Origin: Stappia indica
GTDB taxonomy: Bacteria; Pseudomonadota; Alphaproteobacteria; Rhizobiales; Stappiaceae
Direction: 5' to 3'
NCBI RefSeq assembly: GCF_020177335.1
Contig: NZ_JAIVMG010000006.1
Location: 62,001 to 126,000 of the forward strand
DNA length: 64,000 bases
Shown here: piece by piece, positions 50,396 to 59,732 of the stretch
Numbering within the stretch: position 1 is the first letter of the stretch
Layout: each line of letters begins with the position of its first letter
Position numbers and translations under genes: made by a program
Notes under the pieces: model-generated
What the model was told of the DNA's origin: nothing
What the model saw: the letters and a program-made list of their open reading frames with translations, nothing else
The model's database searches: none

Positions 50396-51682
50396 ATGTC
50401 GCGAAAAGTCCTGGTTCAACTGCTCGTGGTCGCTGGCATCGTCGTTGCCGGCGCCCTTGGCTTTGGCTGGTGGAAGACGCAGCAGCAGGACGAGGCGGGC
50501 AAGCCGGCCCCCGAGGTCTCGGCGCAGGCCCCGCAAAAGGGCGAGAGCGCTGTTCCAGCGGGCACTGACGCGGCCGCATCTGGCGCCGCAGCCCGGCAGA
50601 GCGCCGATGCCGGCGAGGCGGCGAGCGATGCGGGGGCGGGCGAGGTAGACGCTGCGGTTCCCACATTTGACCTGATGCGCGTGGAGCGGGACGGCTCGGC
50701 GGTGGTGGCTGGCCGGTCGGAGCCCGGGGCGATCATCGCGCTTTTGTCCAATGGCAAGGTGGTCGGCAGGGGCATTGCCAATGCCACCGGCGAATTTGCC
50801 ATCGTGCTTGACGAGCCGCTGGCGCCGGGCGCCCATTCGGTGACGCTGGAAGTTCACAATGCCGAGGGTGAAACCGCCGCGCAGTCGGTCCAGAGCCTGG
50901 CGGTGTCGGTGCCGCAGGATCCGCAAAGCGGCGAGGTGCTGGTGATGCTCAACACGCCGGGCACTGCCTCGCAAATTCTGCAGAAACCGGAAGCCCTGGA
51001 AGCGGCAACGGAGTCCGCCAGCGGCAAGGCGCCGGCGGATCAGGTTGCGGCGGCCGCGATCGACAAGCCCGATGCGTCGGCCCCGTCAGAGGCTGCGGCA
51101 CCGGCCGAGAGCGCGGCCGAGGATGCGACCAGCGCGCCGTCCGCCGCCCCGACGGTCACGGTCGATGCGGTGGAGACGGAAGACAGCAAGGTCTATGTGG
51201 CCGGGGCCGGCGAGCCGAACAGCGATGTGCGGGTCTATCTCGACAACAAGCTGGTGGGCGAGGCGCGCACCGACAGCAAGGGCCGCTGGCTCCTGGAGGC
51301 GGACAGCGCGGTGGCGCCGGGCGAGGTGGAGGTGCGGGCCGACCAGGTGGCACCGAACACCGGCGCGGTGACGGCTCGTGCCGAGGTGACCTTCAACCGG
51401 GCGGACGAGGATGACATCGTGCTGCGGCCGGTGGCGGCTTCCGGCAGCATGGGCGGCGGCGAGGGGGCGAGCGGCGATGCCGCCAAGCGCCAGATCGCCA
51501 ACATCATCATTCGCTCCGGTGATAATCTGTGGACCATCTCGCAGCGGCGTTATGGCGAGGGTCTGCGCTACACCACCATCTATCAGGCCAACAAGGATCA
51601 GATTCGCAATCCGGACCTGATCTATCCCGGGCAGGTGTTCATGATGCCCGAGGGCGACCGCAACTGGCCGTCGCAGAACTGA
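50396..51682 (+). CDS. LysM domain protein with membrane anchor
   Basis: A 428-residue protein with an uncleaved or cleavable N-terminal helix (VLVQLLVVAGIVVAGALGFG). Long Ala/Glu/Pro-rich low-complexity stretches alternate with two Ig-like or Big-type modules (VERDGSAVVAGRSEPGAIIA and VYVAGAGEPNSDVRVYLDNK). A single C-terminal LysM (RSGDNLWTISQRRYGEGLRY, then NPDLIYPGQVFMMP) should bind peptidoglycan from the periplasmic side. The architecture is common in Hyphomicrobiales. It is divergent from the LOG gene. Confidence 0.9.
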   Translation: MSRKVLVQLLVVAGIVVAGALGFGWWKTQQQDEAGKPAPEVSAQAPQKGESAVPAGTDAAASGAAARQSADAGEAASDAGAGEVDAAVPTFDLMRVERDGSAVVAGRSEPGAIIALLSNGKVVGRGIANATGEFAIVLDEPLAPGAHSVTLEVHNAEGETAAQSVQSLAVSVPQDPQSGEVLVMLNTPGTASQILQKPEALEAATESASGKAPADQVAAAAIDKPDASAPSEAAAPAESAAEDATSAPSAAPTVTVDAVETEDSKVYVAGAGEPNSDVRVYLDNKLVGEARTDSKGRWLLEADSAVAPGEVEVRADQVAPNTGAVTARAEVTFNRADEDDIVLRPVAASGSMGGGEGASGDAAKRQIANIIIRSGDNLWTISQRRYGEGLRYTTIYQANKDQIRNPDLIYPGQVFMMPEGDRNWPSQN

Positions 51683-51717
51683 CTGCCGAGCGCTCAGCGG
51701 GGCATCGGCGTCGCGGA

Positions 51718-51763
51718 TTGACAATTCATCGTCATAATACGATGCTATCGCCATCTAACGATG
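51718..51763 (+). promoter_or_regulatory. Promoter and ArsR operator of the arsR-atm1 operon
   Basis: TTGACA at 51718-51723 is followed by CATCGT-CATAAT-ACGATG (51727-51744), a perfect 6-bp inverted repeat placed between -35 and -10. A second weaker dyad, CATC-TAAC-GATG, lies at 51752-51763. This fits self-repression by the ArsR protein. Confidence 0.65.
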
Positions 51764-51793
51764 AGTTGAAATCGCCATGCCCGGATTCGAAGC

Positions 51794-52141
51794 ATGACCG
51801 TTTCCGAAACTTGTGGGGCGCCGGGCGACTGCCGGGCGCTCGCCGAGCTGTTTCGTGCCCTGTCGCACCCTGCGCGGATCGAGATCCTGCGGACCCTGGC
51901 CGGCTGCGAGGCCGCCTGCTGCGGCGAGATCGTGGAATGCCTGCCGCTGGCCCAGTCGACGGTGTCCCAGCACCTGTCGGTGTTGCGGGAGGCGGGGCTG
52001 GTGGAGCGGCGGGACGATGGCCGCTGCTGCCATTATTCGCTCCGTGCGGAGGTGATCGAACGGTTTTCGCGGGAGGTGGGGGATCTGTTCGCGCTCTTGC
52101 GCGCGGCAACCACCGACGCTCCGCGCGCCTCTGGCGATTGA
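51794..52141 (+). CDS. Cysteine-rich ArsR/SmtB metalloregulator
   Basis: A 115-residue winged-helix repressor. The N-terminal FRALSHPARIEILRTL leads into a helix with GCEAACCGEIVECL, and recognition helix AQSTVSQHLSVLREAGLVER follows. Eight cysteines (7, 13, 38, 42, 43, 49, 78, 79) are unusually many for this size and suggest soft-metal or arsenical binding. The start lies ~50 bp beyond a palindromic operator. It is followed 47 nt later by an Atm1-type ABC exporter on the same strand, its likely target. Confidence 0.9.
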   Translation: MTVSETCGAPGDCRALAELFRALSHPARIEILRTLAGCEAACCGEIVECLPLAQSTVSQHLSVLREAGLVERRDDGRCCHYSLRAEVIERFSREVGDLFALLRAATTDAPRASGD

Positions 52142-52188
52142 TCCGGATCAGCCCGCGGCCCAGTGAGGCGCCGCGATAAGGAGAATGC

Positions 52189-54108
52189 ATGACCAGTCGC
52201 CGTTCCGGCGTGGCCCCGCGCGTGTCCGCCGACGAGGCCTCGACCCTGTCCACCCTGCGCGGGCTCTGGCCCTTCATCTGGCCCCATGACCGGGCTGACC
52301 TGAAGGTGCGGGTCGGCCTTGCGCTGGTCGCGCTGATCATCGCCAAGATCGTCACCGTGATCTCGCCCTATTTCTTCAAGTGGGCGACCGACGCGCTGGC
52401 CGGGGACGGCGGGCTTTCCGGGGATGGCGTGGTGCCCGGCTGGCTGCTGGCGCCGGTGATGCTGGTGATCGCCTATAATGTGGCCCGGGTGCTGTTCGTC
52501 GGCTTCAACCAGTTGCGCGATGCGCTGTTCGCCCGAGTTGGACAGCATGCGGTGCGGCAACTGGCCTTCCTCACCTTTCGCCATCTGCATCTTCTGTCGC
52601 TGCGGTTTCACTTGCAGCGGAAGACCGGCGGTCTGTCGCGGGTGATCGAGCGCGGTGTGAAGGGGATCGAGAACATCGTTCGCTTCACCATTCTCAACGG
52701 CGTTCCGACGATCTTTGAATTCGCCATCATGGCCGGGGTGATCTGGTACCAGTTCGGTTTCTCCTATGTGGTGGTCGTGGCGGTGATGATCGTCGCCTAC
52801 ACCTGGTTTACCGTGCAGACCTCGAACTGGCGTATCGGCATCCGCCGGCAGATGAATGCCAGCGACACCGACGCCAATTCCAAGGCGATCGACAGCCTGC
52901 TGAATTTCGAGACGGTCAAGTATTTCGGCAACGAGGAGATGGAGGCCCGGCGGTTCGACCGGTCGATGGCCGATTACGAGGTCGCCGCGACCCGTACCTG
53001 GACGTCGCTCGCCTGGCTCAATTTCGGGCAGGCGTTCATTCTCGCCATCGGTACGGGCATCTGCATGGTGTTTTCGGCTCAGGCGGTGATGGCCGGCACC
53101 CAGACCCTCGGCGATTTCGTGCTGATCAACGCGCTGTTGCTGCAGCTTGCGATCCCGCTCAATTTCGTCGGCTTCCTTTACCGGGAAATCCGTCAGGGCC
53201 TGGCCGATCTGGAGGCGATGTTCGATCTTCTGGCCGAGCCGGCGGAAATCACCGATGCGCCCGATGCCGCACCGCTCGCGGTCAATGGCGGGACCCTTCG
53301 CTTTGAGGACGTGCGCTTCCACTACGATGCCGACCGGCCGATCCTGAAGGGCATTTCCTTCGAGGTGCCGGCGGGGGAGACGGTGGCGATCGTCGGCCCG
53401 TCGGGGGCGGGCAAGTCGACCATCTCGCGGCTGTTGTTCCGCTTCTACGATGTCACCGGCGGGCGGGTGACCATCGACGGGCAGGACCTGCGCGCGGTGA
53501 CCCAGCACAGCCTGCGGCAGGCCACGGGCATGGTGCCGCAGGACACGGTTCTGTTCAACGACACCATTGCCTACAACATCCGCTATGGCCGGCCCATGGC
53601 GAGCGATGAAGAGGTGCGCGAGGCCGCGCGGATGGCGCAGATCGCCGATTTCATCGAGACCCTGCCGCAGGGATTCGATACCGAGGTGGGTGAGCGCGGG
53701 CTGAAGCTCTCCGGCGGCGAGAAGCAGCGTGTGGCAATTGCCCGCACCATTCTCAAGGCGCCGCCGATCCTGATCCTCGATGAGGCGACCTCGGCGCTCG
53801 ATACCCACACGGAGCGGGAGATCCAGACCGCGCTCGATCAGGTGTCGCGCAACCGCACCACCGTGGTGATCGCCCATCGGCTTTCCACCGTGGTCAATGC
53901 CGAGACGATCCTGGTGCTGGAAAAGGGCGAAATCGTCGAGCGCGGCCGGCATCAGGAGCTGCTTGCCGCTGGGGGGCTCTACGCCTCCATGTGGGCGCGG
54001 CAGCAGGAAGCCACGGAAGCGGAGGAGCGTCTGCGGGCGGTCACCGAAGCCGACGATGGCTATATCGTTCGCGGTCCGCGCGCCGGCGAGGAAGTGCCGG
54101 CGGAGTGA
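52189..54108 (+). CDS. Atm1-type ABC exporter (heavy-metal/glutathione-conjugate family)
   Basis: A 639-residue half-transporter with a six-helix membrane domain (about 40-330) and an ATPase domain (about 360-610). The Atm1/HMT1 signature DSLLNFETVKYFGNEEMEA is present. Walker A is GPSGAGKSTISRL, the signature is LSGGEKQRVAIA, Walker B is ILILDEATSALD, and the switch histidine is in VVIAHRLST. Bacterial relatives export glutathione-bound metals or Fe-S/thiol species. AAGGAG precedes the ATG. Pairing with a cysteine-rich ArsR regulator supports a metal-tolerance role here. Confidence 0.93.
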   Translation: MTSRRSGVAPRVSADEASTLSTLRGLWPFIWPHDRADLKVRVGLALVALIIAKIVTVISPYFFKWATDALAGDGGLSGDGVVPGWLLAPVMLVIAYNVARVLFVGFNQLRDALFARVGQHAVRQLAFLTFRHLHLLSLRFHLQRKTGGLSRVIERGVKGIENIVRFTILNGVPTIFEFAIMAGVIWYQFGFSYVVVVAVMIVAYTWFTVQTSNWRIGIRRQMNASDTDANSKAIDSLLNFETVKYFGNEEMEARRFDRSMADYEVAATRTWTSLAWLNFGQAFILAIGTGICMVFSAQAVMAGTQTLGDFVLINALLLQLAIPLNFVGFLYREIRQGLADLEAMFDLLAEPAEITDAPDAAPLAVNGGTLRFEDVRFHYDADRPILKGISFEVPAGETVAIVGPSGAGKSTISRLLFRFYDVTGGRVTIDGQDLRAVTQHSLRQATGMVPQDTVLFNDTIAYNIRYGRPMASDEEVREAARMAQIADFIETLPQGFDTEVGERGLKLSGGEKQRVAIARTILKAPPILILDEATSALDTHTEREIQTALDQVSRNRTTVVIAHRLSTVVNAETILVLEKGEIVERGRHQELLAAGGLYASMWARQQEATEAEERLRAVTEADDGYIVRGPRAGEEVPAE

Positions 54109-54211
54109 GCGGATTGCCGCTGCGGATTGATTTTCCTGCCCGCTCCGGTGCAAATGGGGCCCTGCGCGCCGGACGGCCGGCGCGCCATCGCTCTTTTGAC
54201 TGGATGGCTTG

Positions 54212-54913
54212 ATGTCGCTGACGGATACGATCTCGAAAACCCTTGTTCCCATTCATCGCGAGGGTTGGCCCTTCATCGCCATCGCCGGTGTCGCCACCCT
54301 GGTGCTCGGCTGGTTCTTCGATCCGCTGTTCTGGATCGGCCTGATCCTGACCGGCTGGGTCTGCTATTTCTTCCGCGACCCGGCGCGGGTGACGCCACTG
54401 GATGATGCTCTGGTGGTGTCGCCAGCCGATGGCACGGTCTGTCAGATCGGCATGGCCCGGCCGCCGGTTGAGCTGGAGCTGGGCGAGGCGCCGATGATGC
54501 GCGTCTGCATCTTCATGAATGTGTTCAACTGCCACGTGAACCGGGCGCCGATCGGCGGGCGGGTCACCCGCATCGCCTATCGCGCCGGCAAGTTCGTCAA
54601 TGCCGAGAGCGACAAGGCGAGCGAGGAGAACGAGCGCAACGGTCTCGTCATCGAAAATGGCGATACCCGCATCGGCGTGGTGCAGATTGCCGGCCTGGTG
54701 GCGCGGCGGATCGTCTGCTTCGTGAACGAGGGCGAGAATATCGGCGCCGGCGAACGGTTCGGCCTGATCCGCTTCGGCTCCCGTCTGGATGTCTATCTGC
54801 CGGAGGGGGCATCGGTGAAGGTGGCCATCGGCCAGACCATGGTGGCGGGCGAGAGTGTCGTCGCGGATCTGTCCGGCGCGGGGCGGGACAGCGTTCTGAC
54901 CCGGGTAAGCTGA
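54212..54913 (+). CDS. psd: Phosphatidylserine decarboxylase proenzyme
   Basis: It makes phosphatidylethanolamine from phosphatidylserine at the inner membrane. The 233-residue short form (type used by alphaproteobacteria) has two N-terminal helices, [20 protein letters not shown] and [15 protein letters not shown], the strand [26 protein letters not shown] and the self-cleavage site [12 protein letters not shown]. Cleavage at the FG-S site would create the pyruvoyl group on the small chain. The ATG follows a TTG in frame. It is co-directional with pssA 65 nt downstream; together they form the PE pathway. Confidence 0.95.
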   Translation: MSLTDTISKTLVPIHREGWPFIAIAGVATLVLGWFFDPLFWIGLILTGWVCYFFRDPARVTPLDDALVVSPADGTVCQIGMARPPVELELGEAPMMRVCIFMNVFNCHVNRAPIGGRVTRIAYRAGKFVNAESDKASEENERNGLVIENGDTRIGVVQIAGLVARRIVCFVNEGENIGAGERFGLIRFGSRLDVYLPEGASVKVAIGQTMVAGESVVADLSGAGRDSVLTRVS

Positions 54914-54978
54914 GCCCATCCGGGTTCGCCGGTTCGGCGCATCGCCCCCATGCAACGCATACAAAGGTAACTCGCGCC

Positions 54979-55878
54979 ATGTCCGCTCCCTTTGCTCCCT
55001 ACGATCCGGGCCCGACGCGCCGCCGGCGCGGCCGGGCGCCGCGCTTTCGCCGGGTGCCGCTTCGTCTCGTCCTGCCCAATCTGGTGACCCTGCTGGCGCT
55101 GTGCTCCGGGCTCACCGCCATCCGCATGGCGCTGGAGGCACGTTGGGACTACGCCATCGGCGCCATCGTGCTGGCGGCCGTGCTCGACGCGCTGGACGGC
55201 CGCGTCGCGCGCTTTCTGAAGGGCACCTCGCGCTTCGGCGCGGAGCTGGATTCGCTGGCGGATTTCGTCAATTTCGGCGTCGCGCCAGCGTTGATCCTCT
55301 ATTCCTGGCTGCTCAACGAGGTGCGTTCGATCGGCTGGATCGCCGCGCTGGTGTTCTCCATTTCCGCCGCCTTGCGCCTCGCCCGGTTCAACGTCTCGAT
55401 CGACGATCCGGACAAACCCGCCTGGGCGGTCAACTTCTTCACCGGGGTGCCGGCGCCGGCCGGTGCCTTGAGCGTGCTCCTGCCGGTCTATCTGGAATTC
55501 GTCGGGCTGCTGCCGCACTGGCCGGCACTGGCGCCGGTGGTGGCGGTCTATGTGGTGCTGATCGCCCTCTTGATGGTCAGCCGCCTGCCGACCTTCTCCG
55601 GCAAGAAGCTGGGCTCGCGCATTCGCCGCGATCTGGTGCTGCCGCTGTTCGTGGCGGCGGTGCTCGTGGTGGCGCTTTTGGTCAGCTACCCGTTCCAGAT
55701 GCTGGCGGTGGGGGCCACCGGCTATCTCATCTCCATCCCCTTTGCCCTGCACTGGCACGCGAAGTATCGCGATGGCCGGATCGGCGGGGCGAACACTGCG
55801 GAGGCCGACGAGGATGAGAGCGAGGACGACACCGACCTCGACCACCTCGGCGACAACGACAAGGACGATACCGGCTGA
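54979..55878 (+). CDS. pssA: CDP-diacylglycerol-serine O-phosphatidyltransferase
   Basis: It makes phosphatidylserine, the substrate of Psd. The 299-residue membrane enzyme has a basic N-terminus (TRRRRGRAPRFRRVPLRLV). The CDP-alcohol phosphotransferase motif spans ALDGRVARFLKGTSRFGAEL plus DSLADFVNFG, with the four conserved aspartates in place. About eight helices are predicted. An acidic tail rich in Glu/Asp (about 275-299) is an oddity of unknown role. It is in operon with psd and followed by an interspersed repeat. Confidence 0.95.
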   Translation: MSAPFAPYDPGPTRRRRGRAPRFRRVPLRLVLPNLVTLLALCSGLTAIRMALEARWDYAIGAIVLAAVLDALDGRVARFLKGTSRFGAELDSLADFVNFGVAPALILYSWLLNEVRSIGWIAALVFSISAALRLARFNVSIDDPDKPAWAVNFFTGVPAPAGALSVLLPVYLEFVGLLPHWPALAPVVAVYVVLIALLMVSRLPTFSGKKLGSRIRRDLVLPLFVAAVLVVALLVSYPFQMLAVGATGYLISIPFALHWHAKYRDGRIGGANTAEADEDESEDDTDLDHLGDNDKDDTG

Positions 55879-55901
55879 CGGACGGGCTCTGGTTTCTCGG
55901 C

Positions 55902-56023
55902 GTCGTCCCGGCCGCCGAGCCGGGACCGGAGAGCCGAAGCGTGCGCGGTTCCAGCGGAGGGTAAGCCGGCAGGTGGTGGCTCGCCGATCCCGGATCTTCG
56001 CTTGCGCTCCGTCCGGGAGGACG
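55902..56023 (+). repeat. Interspersed ~125-bp intergenic repeat, copy F
   Basis: It starts GTCGTCCCGGCC, continues CCGGGACCGGAGAGCCGAAG and GGCTCGCCGATCCCGGATC, and ends GTCCGGGAGGACG. It lies 23 nt after the pssA stop. Confidence 0.85.
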
Positions 56024-56079
56024 CCCCGCGAAAAGTCCGGGAGGTCTCCTCCGGAGATGAAAGAGGGTTTGTCAGCATG

Positions 56080-56122
56080 AAAGAAAGGCGGCGCGGGGGT
56101 TCCCACGCCGCCTTTCTTTTTT
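56080..56122. terminator. Bidirectional terminator between pssA and the second RND pump
   Basis: AAAGAAAGGCGGCG (56080-56093) pairs with CGCCGCCTTTCTTT (56106-56119), with T tracts available on both strands. It suits two convergent transcripts. Confidence 0.88.
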
Positions 56123-56150
56123 GTCGGATCGTTCGTGCCGGACCGGCCGG

Positions 56151-59100
56151 TTATTCCGCCGCGTGCGGCAGGGTGTCCGGGGCGCTGCGCGGCGTCTCCT
56201 TCGTGGTGGCCGGCCGCGCGGTCAGCGCCGTGACATTGGACGGGCCGGGCAGGGGCGCGGTCTGCGTCCCGCTCTCCTGCGCCGCCACGGCGTCGTCCGC
56301 GGCCGCATCCCCCTTCTTCCGCAGCAGCCTGGCGAAGACCCGTCCCCAGACCGTCGGCAAGGCCAGCATGGTCGGGATCAGGATCAGCGTCAGGATGGTG
56401 GCAAAGGACAGGCCGGCGATGATCGCGGTGGAGAGCTGCACCCACCAGACCGCCGTGATCGATCCTTGCGTGATCACCCGCTCGGCGAAGTCGAAGTTGA
56501 TCTGGGTGGCCATCGGCACCAGACCGGCGACGGTGGTGGCGGTGGTCAGCAGCACCGGCCGGATGCGCTGGGCCGCCGTCTTCAGCACCGCCTCCACCGG
56601 TTCGATGCCGTCATGGCGGAACCGGTTGTAGGTGTCGATCAGCACGATGGCGTTGTTGACGACGATGCCGGCGAGCGCGACGACGCCCGTGCCGGTCATG
56701 ATGATGGAGAACTTCTGCCCGGTCAGCGCCATGCCGAGCAGCACGCCGAAGATCGACATCACCACCGTGGAGAGGGTCAGAACCGTCTGGTAGAAGCTGT
56801 TGTACTGGGTCAGCAGAATGAGGAACATCAGGAACAGCGAACCGATCATCGCCTTTTGCAGGAACTCGCCGGATTCCTTCTGGTCCTCGTCGGCGCCGCG
56901 GAAGCGGAAGTAGACGTTATCGCCGAAATCCTGGGTCTTCAGCCAGGCGCCGAGCTCGGCCACCTTGTCATCCGGGGTCAGCGGCCGCGAGGCGCCGTCC
57001 GGTGTGGTGACCGTTTCCGTTTCAATGATGTTGGCCTTCACCTCCATGGAATAGAGACCGTCGCGGCGGGTGATCGACGACACCTTCTGCTGCGGTGCCC
57101 GGTCGATGAAGTTCGACAGGGGCACCTGCCCGAGCGGGGTCTGCAGACGCAGGCTGTCGAACCGGTCGAGGGTGCGTTCCGCCTCCGGCAGGCGAACGCG
57201 GATATCCACCTCGTCCTCGCTGTCGTCCGGGCGGTACTTGCCGATCAGAACGCCATTGGTGACGAGCTGCACCATGGAGCCGACCGAGCCGATGCCGGCC
57301 TGGAAGCGGCCCGCCTGTTCGCGGTCGATGCTGATCTGCCATTCGATGCCCGGCAGCGGCCGGCTGTCCTCGCGGTCGCGCAGGCCCTCCATCTCATCCA
57401 CATGGTCGCGCACTCGGGCGACCGCCGCCGTCAGGGTGTCGTAGTCGGTGGAGGTGACCTGCAGGCGCACGTCCTTGCCGGTGGGCGGACCGCCCTCGAT
57501 CTTGCGCACCTCCACCTTGATGCCGGGCAGCATGGCGGTGCGCTGCCGGATCTCGGTGAAGATCTCCTCCGCCTTGCGGCGGCAGCAATAATCGGCGAGC
57601 TCGATGTTCAACTCGCCGATCACGTCGGCGGGCTTGTCCTGGGCGCCGCCGATCAGACCGCCACCGGTCGAGCCGCCGGCGGAGGTGACCGCCATCACCA
57701 CGTTCTCGATGCCGGGGACGGCGAGCACCTCTCGCTCCACCGCGCCGACGATCCCCAGTGCCTCATGCACCGAGAAATTGCCGCGCCCGGAGACCAGGAC
57801 GATGGCCGCTTCCGGTTCGTCCTCGATGAAGAACTCTCTGCCCTGATTGTGCTGCAGAAAATAGACGGTGATGCCGGCGGCGATGATGGCGACGCTGGCC
57901 AGCGTGATCACGTTGCCGAGCGGCGTGCCGACGCAGAAGCTGAGCATCCGCAGATAGGCGCCGGTTGCGCCCTTGACCTTGGCGGGCTCGAAATGCTCGC
58001 CGGCGGACAGCAGTTGCGCCGCCTTGCGTTCCTCCTCCGCCATCTGGCGGGAGCGGGCGCGCAGGCGGGCGCGCAAGCGGGCGACCAGCGGGCGCAAGGG
58101 ACGGTGAACCGCCGCGCCGATGAGCACAGCGGCCAGGAGCAACAGTGGCAGCTTCGCGATGATGGGCAGCGCCGCCAGCACGGGCAGAGCCGAGAGGGCG
58201 AGTGCGGCGCCGATGCCGACCAGGGCGCTCGTCACAAGACCGGCGTGGCGCCCGAGCACGACAATCAGGCCGGAAAGGGCGGCGCCGGTCGCTGGCAGGA
58301 ACACCAGCGCGGTCAAGAGCGAGGCGCTGAGCACGATGATCACCATGATCGGCAGGTAGCTCATGAACTCGCCGGCGACACCCGGCCACAGCAGCATCGG
58401 CAGGAAGGCGGCGAGGGTCGTCGCCGTGGAGGAGACGATCGGCCAGAACATCAGCTTGGAGGCGCGGATATAGGCCTCCTGGGTGGGCATGCCCTCGGCG
58501 ATCTTGCGGTCGGCGTATTCCACCATGACGATGGCGCCATCGACCAGCATGCCGACGGTCAGCACCAGGCCGAACATCACCATGGTGTTCACGGTCATGC
58601 CGATCGCCGAGAGGATCAGGAAGCCGACCATGAAGGAGGTGGGGATGGCGATGCCGACGAGCAGCGCCGACTTCGGCCCCAGCGCCCAGATCACCAGGAT
58701 CATCACCAGGAAGATCGCCGTCATGATCGAGGATTGCAGCGAGCCGAGGATCTCGAAGATGCTGCGCGACTTGTCGAGCAGGTAGTCGATGCGGATCGGC
58801 GCCGGCCAGTTTGCGGTTGCCTCCTCGACCACCTGGCGCACCGCCGCGTTGTTCTCGACGATGTTGGTGCCCTTGCGCTTGACCACGTTGATGGTGATCG
58901 CCGGCTGGCCGTTGACTCGGGTGAAGGTCTCCGGGTCCTTGAAGGTGCGGCGGATCTCGGCGATGTCGCCGAGGGTGACCACCCCTTCGCCGCTCTGCTT
59001 GACCGGCAGGTTGTAGACATCCACCGCGTTTTCGACGAGGCCGGGCACCTTGACGTTGAACCGGCCCTGGCCGTTGTCGAGGAAGCCGGCGGGCACCAGC

Positions 59101-59732
59101 TGGTTGTTCTGGGTCAGCGAGGTCAGGAGTTCCTGCTGGGTCACCTGATAGGATTCCAGCTTCATGGAATCGATGATGACTTCGAGCATCTCCTCCCGGT
59201 GGCCGGAGAGATTGGCCTCCAGCACGGTCGGGATCGCCTCGATCTGGTCCTTCAGCCGCCGCGCATGGCGGTAGAGCGTGCGTTCGGGCACCGCGCCGGA
59301 CAGGGCGACATAGATGGTCGGCTGCAGGGATAAGTTGGTCTCGATGATGGTCGGTTCCTCGGCTTCGTCCGGCAGTTTCGCCTTGGCCTGGTCGACCTTG
59401 TCGCGCACATCGGCGAGCGCCTTGTCCTTGTCGAAGCTGATGTCGAATTCCAGCAAGACGCTGACATGGCTTTCCGCCGAGATGGTGGTGATTTCCTTCA
59501 GCCCGTCGAGACCGCGCAGGGCGGTTTCCATCGGTCGGGCGAGCAGCCGTTCCGCGTCTTCCGGCGAAATGCCCTGCTGGGTGATGGAGACATAGAACAC
59601 CGGAATGTCGATGTCCGGATCGGCTTCCTTGGGGATGGTGAGATAGGACAGCACCCCGGCCACCACCATCACCAGCATCAATGTGAGGACGGTGCGCGGC
59701 CGGCGCAGCGCGGATTCAAGCATGGAGATCAT
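56151..59732 (-). CDS. RND efflux transporter permease, enlarged form
   Basis: A 1193-residue RND pump, ~150 residues longer than AcrB-type permeases. It starts MISMLESALRRPRTVLTLML. The helix-4 motif is GMLVDGAIVMVEYADRKIAEG, with Gly in place of the second proton-relay Asp. The second half has VVALAGIVVNNAIVLIDTYN. Extra length lies mid-protein (about 475-580), where a hydrophobic segment, LPVLAALPIIAKLPLLLLAA, and a basic RARLRARLRARSRQ stretch precede the second set of helices. The substrate is unknown. It is last in a padR-adaptor-permease operon, overlapping the adaptor stop by 4 nt. Confidence 0.93.
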   Translation of the reverse strand: MISMLESALRRPRTVLTLMLVMVVAGVLSYLTIPKEADPDIDIPVFYVSITQQGISPEDAERLLARPMETALRGLDGLKEITTISAESHVSVLLEFDISFDKDKALADVRDKVDQAKAKLPDEAEEPTIIETNLSLQPTIYVALSGAVPERTLYRHARRLKDQIEAIPTVLEANLSGHREEMLEVIIDSMKLESYQVTQQELLTSLTQNNQLVPAGFLDNGQGRFNVKVPGLVENAVDVYNLPVKQSGEGVVTLGDIAEIRRTFKDPETFTRVNGQPAITINVVKRKGTNIVENNAAVRQVVEEATANWPAPIRIDYLLDKSRSIFEILGSLQSSIMTAIFLVMILVIWALGPKSALLVGIAIPTSFMVGFLILSAIGMTVNTMVMFGLVLTVGMLVDGAIVMVEYADRKIAEGMPTQEAYIRASKLMFWPIVSSTATTLAAFLPMLLWPGVAGEFMSYLPIMVIIVLSASLLTALVFLPATGAALSGLIVVLGRHAGLVTSALVGIGAALALSALPVLAALPIIAKLPLLLLAAVLIGAAVHRPLRPLVARLRARLRARSRQMAEEERKAAQLLSAGEHFEPAKVKGATGAYLRMLSFCVGTPLGNVITLASVAIIAAGITVYFLQHNQGREFFIEDEPEAAIVLVSGRGNFSVHEALGIVGAVEREVLAVPGIENVVMAVTSAGGSTGGGLIGGAQDKPADVIGELNIELADYCCRRKAEEIFTEIRQRTAMLPGIKVEVRKIEGGPPTGKDVRLQVTSTDYDTLTAAVARVRDHVDEMEGLRDREDSRPLPGIEWQISIDREQAGRFQAGIGSVGSMVQLVTNGVLIGKYRPDDSEDEVDIRVRLPEAERTLDRFDSLRLQTPLGQVPLSNFIDRAPQQKVSSITRRDGLYSMEVKANIIETETVTTPDGASRPLTPDDKVAELGAWLKTQDFGDNVYFRFRGADEDQKESGEFLQKAMIGSLFLMFLILLTQYNSFYQTVLTLSTVVMSIFGVLLGMALTGQKFSIIMTGTGVVALAGIVVNNAIVLIDTYNRFRHDGIEPVEAVLKTAAQRIRPVLLTTATTVAGLVPMATQINFDFAERVITQGSITAVWWVQLSTAIIAGLSFATILTLILIPTMLALPTVWGRVFARLLRKKGDAAADDAVAAQESGTQTAPLPGPSNVTALTARPATTKETPRSAPDTLPHAAE

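Noticed and set aside
56121..59333. 1070-codon open frame on the plus strand
   Set aside because: It lies antisense to the RND permease gene, whose motifs and codon pattern are clear. Its product is His/Asp/Arg/Gly-rich with no family pattern, as expected for the complement of a GC-rich gene.
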